From contig JAKSRJ010000020.1 in NCBI GenBank assembly GCA_024403715.1, positions 1-41,173 on the forward strand: a stretch of DNA of 41,173 nt, read 5' to 3'. Source of the DNA: Saccharofermentans sp. GTDB lineage: Bacteria; Bacillota; Clostridia; Saccharofermentanales; Saccharofermentanaceae. Positions 34,512-41,173 of the stretch are shown piece by piece. Under the pieces are notes generated by a model. The model ran no database searches, was not told the DNA's origin, and saw only the letters and a list, made by a program, of their open reading frames with translations. Positions within the stretch are counted from its first letter, which is position 1. Each line of letters starts with the position of its first letter. The position numbers and the translations under genes were made by a program.

Positions 34512-35858
34512 ATGGAAGAAATGAATAACAAGGACTTTATGATTGCAGAACTTGCTGCAAAGAAGACAAAAATTAATCCAGACCTCTATACAAAGTACAA
34601 TGTAAAAAGAGGTCTTCGTAATAATGATGGTACTGGTGTACTTGTAGGACTTACTGAAGTTGGTGAGGTAATGAGTTACCTCATGGATGATGGAGACAGA
34701 GTTCCTGTTGAAGGTAGACTTTACTATCAGGGATATGAAGTAAGTGATCTCGTAGCAGGCTTTTATAAGAAGAGATTTGGTTTTGAGGAGGCTGCATATC
34801 TCCTTTTGACAGGTACTTTGCCAACAGAAGAAGAGCTTAAGGACTTCAATGAGTTGTTGGGTTCCAAGCGTATGCTTCCTAACGGCTTTACCGAAGATAT
34901 GATTTTGAAGGCACCAAGCCCAGATGTTATGAATAAGCTTGCTAGATCTGTTCTTGCATCCTATTCTTATGACTCTAATCCTGATTCATTGGATGTATCT
35001 AATGTTATGCGTCAGTGTATTGAGCTTATTGCTAGATTCCCAGTAATGGTTTCTTATGGATATATGGCTCGCCGTCACTATGTTGAGCATCAGTCTTTGT
35101 TTCTTCACGATCCAAAGCCTGAATATTCTACAGCAGAGAATATTCTCCACCTGATTCGTCCAGATGGTCAGTTTACTGAACTCGAAGCTCGTGTTCTTGA
35201 CTTGGCATTGGTTCTTCATGCTGAGCACGGTGGTGGTAACAACTCTTCATTTGTTACTCATGCAGTATCTTCAACTGGTACAGATACATACTCAGCTATT
35301 GCTGCTGCAGTAGGTTCTTTGAAGGGACCTCAGCACGGTGGTGCTTCTAACAAGGCGTATGCAATGATGTGCGAAGTTCGTGAGAATGTCGAAGACTGGA
35401 CAGACGATAAGCAGGTTAAGGCTTATCTCACTAAGATTTTGAAGAAGGAAGCTTTTGATAAGTCTGGTCTTATTTATGGTATAGGCCATGCGGTATATAC
35501 ACTTTCAGATCCACGTACAAGACTACTTAAGAAATATGCAGAAGCTTTGGCAGTAGCTACAGATAATAAGGAAGTATTCGACCTCTATACTAAGGTAGAG
35601 GAGTTGGCTCCAGTAGCATTCCACGAAGTTAAGCATAACGACAAGATTATGTGCGCTAACGTCGACTACTATGCGGGCCTTATTTACTCAATGCTTGGTA
35701 TCCCACCAGAATTGTTTACTCCACTTTTTGCTTGTGCGAGAATCGCTGGTTGGAGCGCTCACCGTATCGAGGAAATTGTATCTGGTGGACGTATCATGAG
35801 ACCTGCTTTCAAGAGCGTAAGCAAGCGTCGTAAGTATACTCCAATTGAAGAACGATAA
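34512..35858 (+). CDS. Citrate synthase (citrate/2-methylcitrate synthase family)
   Basis: The 448-residue protein condenses oxaloacetate and acetyl-CoA. It has VEGRLYYQGYEVSDL, HAEHGGGNNSSF, GPQHGGASNKA with catalytic H275, and GIGHAVYTLSDPR with H326. The canonical GFGH(R/K)VY is here GIGHAVY, with alanine at 327, a variant I recall from clostridial relatives; the basic residue may be replaced. The N-terminus, about 60 residues of Lys-rich sequence, is longer than in E. coli GltA. It has its own promoter and terminator, so it is monocistronic. With the oxidoreductase it could feed 2-oxoglutarate and glutamate synthesis; no aconitase or isocitrate dehydrogenase is in the window. Confidence 0.93.
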   Translation: MEEMNNKDFMIAELAAKKTKINPDLYTKYNVKRGLRNNDGTGVLVGLTEVGEVMSYLMDDGDRVPVEGRLYYQGYEVSDLVAGFYKKRFGFEEAAYLLLTGTLPTEEELKDFNELLGSKRMLPNGFTEDMILKAPSPDVMNKLARSVLASYSYDSNPDSLDVSNVMRQCIELIARFPVMVSYGYMARRHYVEHQSLFLHDPKPEYSTAENILHLIRPDGQFTELEARVLDLALVLHAEHGGGNNSSFVTHAVSSTGTDTYSAIAAAVGSLKGPQHGGASNKAYAMMCEVRENVEDWTDDKQVKAYLTKILKKEAFDKSGLIYGIGHAVYTLSDPRTRLLKKYAEALAVATDNKEVFDLYTKVEELAPVAFHEVKHNDKIMCANVDYYAGLIYSMLGIPPELFTPLFACARIAGWSAHRIEEIVSGGRIMRPAFKSVSKRRKYTPIEER

Positions 35859-35883
35859 GTATTTTTCAAGTCATTAATTTTAG

Positions 35884-35913
35884 TAGGTCTCGTGCTAGCG
35901 AGACCTATTTTTA
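35884..35913 (+). terminator. Intrinsic terminator after citrate synthase
   Basis: TAGGTCTCG (35884-35892) pairs perfectly with CGAGACCTA (35899-35907) across TGCTAG, and TTTTT (35908-35912) follows. It lies 26 bases after the stop and ends just before the -10 of the next gene. Confidence 0.92.
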
Positions 35914-35922
35914 TGCTATAAT
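35914..35922 (+). promoter_or_regulatory. Extended -10 promoter of the zinc-ribbon gene
   Basis: TGCTATAAT is a perfect extended -10 immediately after the T-run of the citrate synthase terminator. The -35 region would lie in the terminator stem and shows no consensus. AAGGGAGA before the ATG at 35957 is the ribosome site. Confidence 0.6.
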
Positions 35923-35956
35923 TACAAATATCAAATTTTTATAAGGGAGATTCATT

Positions 35957-37075
35957 ATGGCTGACAATGAGGAATTATTTGATGAGAGCCAGGTAACTGA
36001 AGGCTCTACCGTTGATGTTACTGATAAGAAGTGTCCTAACTGTGGTGCTACAGTTACTTACGATCCAGAAACTCTTTCTATGACATGTGAGTTCTGTGGA
36101 TATAGCAGATCTCTTCCAAAGCCAGAAGAAGCTGGCAATGCAACTCAGGAGATTGATTTTGCTTCTGCTAAGATTCGTCAGAAGAAGGACTGGGGAGCTC
36201 AGAAGAAGAATATCGTTTGTCAGGCTTGTGGTGGATCTACAATGTACGACATGAATGACACTGCTGCTGTTTGTCCTTTCTGTGGTTCTACAAGCGTAAT
36301 GCCAGTAGACGATGATGAGGATGTAATGGCTCCAGGAGGAGTAGTTCCTTTCGAAGTATCTAGAGAGAAAGCAGCTACACTCTTTAAGTCTTGGCTTAAG
36401 GGTAAGTTCTTTGCTCCTAATGCTGCTAAGAAGAGCTGCAAGGCTGATGAGTTCAATGGTATCTATCTTCCATATTGGACATTTGATTCTCAGACAACAT
36501 CTACATACACAGCTCAGTATGGTAAAGATTACTATGTAAAGGATAAGGATGGTAATCGAGTTAAGAAGACTAGATGGTATCCATGCCGTGGTATCTATGA
36601 GGAGTTCATTGATGATCAGGTAGTATATGCATCTGCTAAGACTAAGGATCCATATATCAAGTCTGTATCTAAGTTTGATTTTACTAAGCTTCGTGATTAC
36701 GATCCACAGTTTGTAGCAGGCTTTGCTGCTGAGAGATACTCCGTTGGTCTTGATGATGGATGGGTAGAAGCTCAGAAGATTATTAAGCAGACACTTAATT
36801 CTAATATCTCATCTCAGATTAGAAAGAAGTACAATGCAGATCAGGTAAGAAGCCTTATCTTCTCCACAACACATGATAACGTTACTTTCAAGTACTTGCT
36901 TGCTCCGATTTGGATTTCAAACTTCAAGTACAATAACAAGGTATATAACTTCGTAGTAAATGGACAGACTGGTAAGATTGCAGGTAACTCTCCAGTATCC
37001 AAGCTCAAGGTATTCCTTACAATTCTTGCTATTGTTGCTGTTATCATTATCCTCGCAGTATTGTTCGGAAACTAA
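35957..37075 (+). CDS. TFIIB-type zinc-ribbon membrane protein (YdjG-like)
   Basis: This 372-residue protein has two N-terminal zinc ribbons, CPNC...CEFC (about 25-50) and CQAC...CPFC (about 88-115). A beta-rich middle domain follows (LPYWTFDSQTTSTYTAQYGKDYY, then FAAERYSVGLDDGW). One membrane helix sits at the very C-terminus (about 347-370). It matches the YdjG group of the Bacillus phage-shock-like pspA-ydjGHI cluster, where it recruits PspA to the membrane together with YdjH. The biochemical role here is unknown. It has its own promoter and terminator. Its probable partner type, the YdjI-like SPFH protein, is 16 kb away. Confidence 0.8.
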   Translation: MADNEELFDESQVTEGSTVDVTDKKCPNCGATVTYDPETLSMTCEFCGYSRSLPKPEEAGNATQEIDFASAKIRQKKDWGAQKKNIVCQACGGSTMYDMNDTAAVCPFCGSTSVMPVDDDEDVMAPGGVVPFEVSREKAATLFKSWLKGKFFAPNAAKKSCKADEFNGIYLPYWTFDSQTTSTYTAQYGKDYYVKDKDGNRVKKTRWYPCRGIYEEFIDDQVVYASAKTKDPYIKSVSKFDFTKLRDYDPQFVAGFAAERYSVGLDDGWVEAQKIIKQTLNSNISSQIRKKYNADQVRSLIFSTTHDNVTFKYLLAPIWISNFKYNNKVYNFVVNGQTGKIAGNSPVSKLKVFLTILAIVAVIIILAVLFGN

Positions 37076-37101
37076 TAGTATTAATTCATAGTTTGTTAAT
37101 T

Positions 37102-37132
37102 AACCGCGGCAGAAAAGCACTGTCGCGGTTTT
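37102..37132 (+). terminator. Intrinsic terminator after the zinc-ribbon gene
   Basis: AACCGCGGCAG (37102-37112) pairs with CTGTCGCGGTT (37120-37130), with one G-U pair, across AAAAGCA. A TTTT run at 37129-37132 follows. It lies 27 bases after the stop. Confidence 0.88.
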
Positions 37133-37168
37133 AAATTGTTAAAAAAATGTTGCAAATTGTGAAAAAAC

Positions 37169-37198
37169 TTGAATTATTGCTTCATAGGCTCGTATAAT
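37169..37198 (+). promoter_or_regulatory. Promoter of the large adhesin gene
   Basis: TTGAAT (37169-37174), 18 bases and TATAAT (37193-37198) form a good housekeeping promoter. AGAGGT (37215-37220) stands 7 bases before the ATG at 37228. Confidence 0.75.
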
Positions 37199-37227
37199 GC
37201 GACTATCTATATTCAGAGGTATTGCGC

Positions 37228-40200
37228 ATGAAAACTTCTATTAAGTCTAGATTTAGAAAACTTATATCATCAACAGTTGTTACTTCTATGTTGATGACGA
37301 GTATTGTTGGTTTCCCAGTTTTTGCTGCAGATGAGCCACAAGGTCCTGGTTGTACAGGCCCTGTAGAGGCATTGACGAATCCTACTGATCCAGTTGCAAC
37401 ATTTGATGCAGCAATGGGTTTTGCAGTGTTTGCGAATACGTTTACGCAGTCTATGCATATGGAGGGTACAGTAGCTGCCAATCTTTTAATTCGTAACCAT
37501 AATAATGTAATGGATTTAACGTGTGAAGATACGATGAATTTTGCGTATGCTGGTAATTTCTATTACTACTTTAATGATATAGAAATGGGTCCAAATGCAG
37601 ATATTCAGAAAGCTATTGTAGCTCAGTATCCTACCGATGAAGCTGATATGTTAATTGGTAGTGGACTCCATTGGTTGCCTGTTTCTGAGCAGAATGGTAA
37701 TTGGGGTGTTGAGTACAACGGCAACTTTATCTCTGATCCAAGAGTAAATGGTTCATATCAATTTGCGCTATATTCTGAAACTAATGGTTTTGTATATTTA
37801 AGTAATGATCCATACTTAACAAGTAATTCAAGAAATATGGATTTGGTTCCTGTTAATAGTGATAATGCAATAGACTTTAACTCTATTTTAGGACCTTCTG
37901 GTTTGTTGACTAATTATTCTCTTAGCATAATGTCAAAGCAAGATACTATTGCTAATCCATCTGTTCATGATAGTAATATGACCTTTGAAATTTCAGAAGG
38001 CACAAATTACATTACACTGAATGAAGAACAGATTAACAATTTTAATATCAATTTTGTTCCTGTGGCTAATGTTAATTATGAGGATTGTAATGTAGTAATT
38101 AACGTAGTTGACTCTAATGGTGATAGAGTTATCGATTTAACTGGAACAAAGCCAACTTTGTTTAATGGTATGGGAGAGCAGTTGCAATCAGCTGGATCTG
38201 CTGTTGCTGCGTCATCATTGCTGTTTAATTTTGGTAATTTTAGTGGAACTGTTAGATTAGGTCAGGCTGCAAAAGTTGGTTCCGTGTTAGCTCCTAACGC
38301 ATCAGTTATTTTACCTTCAGATAACAGCACACACGATGGTAATATTATTGCTAATACATTTGAGAACCGTGGTTGTGAGACTCACCAGAAGGGAGCTTTT
38401 AGATTTAAAGCTCCTGCTTCACCAATGTACAACAATTCCATTGTTATTCGTAAATCATATGTTGATATAAACGGTAACCCAGTTCCTGTTCATGGAAATG
38501 CTACTTTTACAATCTATAGAGATGCTACTCGAATGGAGGGTTGGCCTCCTCGTCAAGTTCATTATGATGAGTTTGTAGCTACTGCTTTTTCTGCCGATGG
38601 TATTACGTATAGATGGACAGATTTACCAGCAGGCGATTATATTATCAAGGAAGATGCGCCAGTTGGATTTATTTCATTCCATGAAAAAGTTAATGCTTGG
38701 GGAAATAACTGTGATTTTATTCCAGTTTCTATAAGTAGTGATGGAACTATCACTTTTGGAACTGGTTGGTATGGTTATGGTACACATGGCATTTGCCCAT
38801 CAGAAGTAACTATTAATTCAGATAGAACTTCTAATTTTGATTGTTCTATGGTTAATACTTTTGACCCTGATAGAGTATATGGTTCAATTACTTTTAGGAA
38901 GATAGACAATCAAGGAACCCCTGTATTGAATGCATCGGTTGTATTGTCTTATGATGGTGATGGAAGTTCTTCTAATTTTGGTGTTACTTCAGTCAATGGA
39001 TCAGCACCCTCATTTATTATTAGCCCAGATTTCCTTCAGGGTACTTCTAGCGTAACAAATGCTATTTTGTTAACAACAGGAGGTAGTGATATCACAATTG
39101 AGGGATTGACTCCTGGTGCATATACTTTGAGTGAGCCTTTTGGCGCGCCTGCCGGATATGAAGTTTCAGGTCCAATCAATTTTGTTGTAACAGCTGATGG
39201 AAATATAATGATTGGTGATTCTTTTGTTTCTGATTCTGTTATTACAATGGTAGATGAATTATCGCCTTCATTTGAAATTGCAAAAGTTGATAACGATGGT
39301 GTTTTAATTGAAGATGCTTTACTTACAATTACTAATATTGGTGGTCAGAATAATTTACTAAATGATGTAGTTGTTTTACAGGCCGATGATATATCTACAG
39401 ATTATGGTTTAGTTTCATTTAGAACTAATGGAACTGATAGAGTAATAATCAGAAATTTACCTAACGGTAGTTATATACTTACTGAGACTGAGTGGCCATC
39501 TGTTTATTCTCAGGCTGATAGTATACAGTTTAGTGTTTTAGATGGAGTGATTAGTGGTGATGCGCAGTTTGTAAATGACAATGTGCTTACAATGGTTGAT
39601 AATGATGCACCATTTATAACCATAAATAAAGTAAATAGTAATAATGATTTATTAGGTGGAGCTTTGCTTCAGATTACTCTAGAGAATCCATATGGATATG
39701 TTGATTTTAGTGTAGTATCTGTTTATCAGAACAATCAGGAAGTATCTGCTGATATTGTTGGATGGCCATCATCTATGTCATTCAGAACAGGTGCATATTC
39801 CACAAGATTATATGGTTTACCAGATGGAGACTATGTTCTAACTGAGATAGAGGCACCAACTTCTGCTAATTACCAAATTGCTGATCCAATACATTTTTCA
39901 GTTAGCGGTGGTGTAATTACTGGTTCTGCCAATAATACACTGACAATGACTGATTTGATTGAAGGGGAGACACCAGCAGTACCAGAAACATTTGATGTAA
40001 CAATCAATAAGGTAGAAGTAGCAGGCGGACCTGAGATTGGAGGAGCAACTCTTACAATCACAAGTACAGATACATCAATTGACTGGGCAAGTGTAACAGC
40101 AGATAGAAATGGAGCAGCAGTAACACTTGGAACAGTAACAAATGGAATTAGCTATGAGACAGTAGAAAACCAACATACAGATATTCATGGTTTGCCAGCA

Positions 40201-41173
40201 GGAACATATGTCTTAACAGAGACAACTGTTCCAGGTGGATATGAGCAGGCTGAAGCAATTACATTTGTAATTGATGAGAACGGAAAGATTACAGTAGATG
40301 GTAATGAAGTAAGTGCAGTCGAGATGATCGATGAACGTACACCAGTACTACCAGTAACATTTGATGTAACAATCAATAAGGTAGAAGTAGCAGGCGGACC
40401 TGAGATTGGAGGAGCAACTCTTACAATCACAAGTACAGATACATCAATTGACTGGGCAAGTGTAACAGCAGATAGAAATGGAGCAGCAGTAACACTTGGA
40501 ACAGTAACAAATGGAATTAGCTATGAGACAGTAGAAAACCAACATACAGATATTCATGGTTTGCCAGCAGGAACATATGTCTTAACAGAGACAACTGTTC
40601 CAGGTGGATATGAGCAGGCTGAAGCAATTACATTTGTAATTGATGAGAACGGAAAGATTACAGTAGATGGTAATGAAGTAAGTGCAGTCGAGATGATCGA
40701 TGAGCGTACACCAGTAACAGCTGAATTGTATCTTGATAAGGTAGATTCTGCTGATACAACAGCATTGTTAGGTGGAGCGAGCTTTACTCTTACATACACA
40801 GGTGATTCTGACCTTACAGGAGTAGGCGTAACAGGCGCTATAATTTCTAATTCTGCTAATTCAAATGTAATAACATTTAAGACAGTAACTGATTCAGAGG
40901 TGCACTTTACAAATCTTCCTGTAGGATCATATGTGCTCACTGAAACTGGTGCACCAGAAGGATATGATGATCCAGCAAACCCAACTACGAATTTTGTAGT
41001 AGAAGCAGATGGTAGTGTTACAGGAGCTGTTAATGGCCACATCGTTATTGAAAACACAGCTACCCCAGTAGTACCAGTAACATTTGATGTAACAATCAAT
41101 AAGGTAGAAGCAGCAGGTGGACCTGAGATTGGAGGAGCAACTCTTACAATCACAAGTACAGATACATCAATTG
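37228..41173 (+). CDS. Large secreted adhesin with Cna-B/SpaA repeats, 3' end outside window
   Basis: The frame is open from the ATG at 37228 through the right edge, 1315 codons without a stop. Residues 1-34 are a Sec signal peptide with a basic start and a VFA/AD cleavage site. A choice-of-anchor-A-like domain follows (FAVFANTF near the start; GSVLAPNASVILP and NGNIIAN-like motifs near 355-380). From about residue 400 there are at least eight Cna-B/SpaA-type repeats, each with an xxxKVD/E-type Lys strand, a xYxLTE strand and an end such as MVD, MID or IENT. In the best units K928, E998 and D1035 (and K1051, E1121, D1158) occupy the Lys, Glu and Asp positions of CnaB2 isopeptide bonds. The C-terminus, where a sortase signal would be expected, is not visible. 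It is probably a cell-wall-anchored adhesin or pilin. Confidence 0.9.
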   Translation, partial: MKTSIKSRFRKLISSTVVTSMLMTSIVGFPVFAADEPQGPGCTGPVEALTNPTDPVATFDAAMGFAVFANTFTQSMHMEGTVAANLLIRNHNNVMDLTCEDTMNFAYAGNFYYYFNDIEMGPNADIQKAIVAQYPTDEADMLIGSGLHWLPVSEQNGNWGVEYNGNFISDPRVNGSYQFALYSETNGFVYLSNDPYLTSNSRNMDLVPVNSDNAIDFNSILGPSGLLTNYSLSIMSKQDTIANPSVHDSNMTFEISEGTNYITLNEEQINNFNINFVPVANVNYEDCNVVINVVDSNGDRVIDLTGTKPTLFNGMGEQLQSAGSAVAASSLLFNFGNFSGTVRLGQAAKVGSVLAPNASVILPSDNSTHDGNIIANTFENRGCETHQKGAFRFKAPASPMYNNSIVIRKSYVDINGNPVPVHGNATFTIYRDATRMEGWPPRQVHYDEFVATAFSADGITYRWTDLPAGDYIIKEDAPVGFISFHEKVNAWGNNCDFIPVSISSDGTITFGTGWYGYGTHGICPSEVTINSDRTSNFDCSMVNTFDPDRVYGSITFRKIDNQGTPVLNASVVLSYDGDGSSSNFGVTSVNGSAPSFIISPDFLQGTSSVTNAILLTTGGSDITIEGLTPGAYTLSEPFGAPAGYEVSGPINFVVTADGNIMIGDSFVSDSVITMVDELSPSFEIAKVDNDGVLIEDALLTITNIGGQNNLLNDVVVLQADDISTDYGLVSFRTNGTDRVIIRNLPNGSYILTETEWPSVYSQADSIQFSVLDGVISGDAQFVNDNVLTMVDNDAPFITINKVNSNNDLLGGALLQITLENPYGYVDFSVVSVYQNNQEVSADIVGWPSSMSFRTGAYSTRLYGLPDGDYVLTEIEAPTSANYQIADPIHFSVSGGVITGSANNTLTMTDLIEGETPAVPETFDVTINKVEVAGGPEIGGATLTITSTDTSIDWASVTADRNGAAVTLGTVTNGISYETVENQHTDIHGLPAGTYVLTETTVPGGYEQAEAITFVIDENGKITVDGNEVSAVEMIDERTPVLPVTFDVTINKVEVAGGPEIGGATLTITSTDTSIDWASVTADRNGAAVTLGTVTNGISYETVENQHTDIHGLPAGTYVLTETTVPGGYEQAEAITFVIDENGKITVDGNEVSAVEMIDERTPVTAELYLDKVDSADTTALLGGASFTLTYTGDSDLTGVGVTGAIISNSANSNVITFKTVTDSEVHFTNLPVGSYVLTETGAPEGYDDPANPTTNFVVEADGSVTGAVNGHIVIENTATPVVPVTFDVTINKVEAAGGPEIGGATLTITSTDTSI
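39991..41173 (+). repeat. Tandem 369-base Cna-B coding repeats, continuing past the window
   Basis: Unit 1 (39991-40359) and unit 2 (from 40360) are 369 bases apart. They are identical for about 345 bases apart from one A/G change at the GATGAACG/GATGAGCG site. A diverged unit occupies about 40720-41080, and a fourth unit starts at 41083 with the same first 90 bases apart from two changes. Val, Ala, Thr and Gly codons here almost always end in A, unlike the upstream part of the gene. Confidence 0.92.

Noticed and set aside
40554..41153. Minus-strand open frame of 199 codons, and a related one at 40185-40430
   Set aside because: These are mirror images of the Cna-B repeats. Their similarity to each other comes from the repeated DNA, not from a gene family.
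39991..41173. Regular repeats considered as a CRISPR array
   Set aside because: The units are 369 bases, entirely coding in one frame, and have no short spacers. No cas gene is nearby.

Overview
The window looks like a low-GC Clostridia-type Firmicute, probably an uncultured gut or rumen anaerobe. This rests on four things: a GlgC/GlgD pair, which is typical of Firmicutes; a ferredoxin-linked 2-oxoacid oxidoreductase; MutS2 together with a DnaE-type polymerase; and AT-rich promoters with AGGAGG-type ribosome sites. No genus can be named from sequence alone. I see no rRNA, tRNA, CRISPR array, transposase or phage gene. All but one of the 27 genes read rightward, and no gap between genes exceeds about 165 bases.

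Region 1 (1-5433) is a surface and phospho-signalling cluster. It starts with the extracellular part of a membrane protein with PASTA and InlB-type repeats, whose N-terminus lies outside the window. Two zinc-ribbon/FHA proteins follow, and the second also has one membrane helix, an Ig-like domain and a DUF4214 domain. Region 2 (5476-6804) holds a leftward MmcQ/YjbR protein and a metallo-beta-lactamase-fold hydrolase. Region 3 (6878-19862) is a housekeeping run: uvrB, dnaE, pfkA, mutS2, a P-loop ATPase, a DUF975/CmpB-like membrane protein and an ArsB/NhaD/SLC13-type permease.

Region 4 (19964-25358) has an SPFH protein with three C-terminal zinc ribbons, a four-gene 2-oxoacid:ferredoxin oxidoreductase operon and an AGE-family epimerase, probably cellobiose 2-epimerase. 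Region 5 (25486-34394) is a glycogen operon: glgB, glgC, glgD, glgA, a GH13 alpha-glucan hydrolase, then a TrmH-type RNA methyltransferase. GlgB and GlgA both end in histone-H1-like Lys/Ala/Pro tails. Region 6 (34512-37075) has citrate synthase and a zinc-ribbon membrane protein. Region 7 (37228 to the right edge) is a very large secreted adhesin. It has a signal peptide, a choice-of-anchor-A-like domain and at least eight Cna-B/SpaA-like repeats, two of them almost identical in DNA. It runs off the window.

Central metabolism dominates: glycolysis (pfkA), glycogen storage and mobilisation, and a partial TCA or amino-acid segment (citrate synthase plus oxidoreductase). The most unusual points are two apparently leaderless genes (uvrB with a LexA-like box, and the epimerase), a perfect inverted repeat wrapped around the citrate synthase -10 box, the basic tails on two glycogen enzymes, SpyTag/CnaB2-like isopeptide signatures in the adhesin, and the PASTA/FHA cluster at the left edge.
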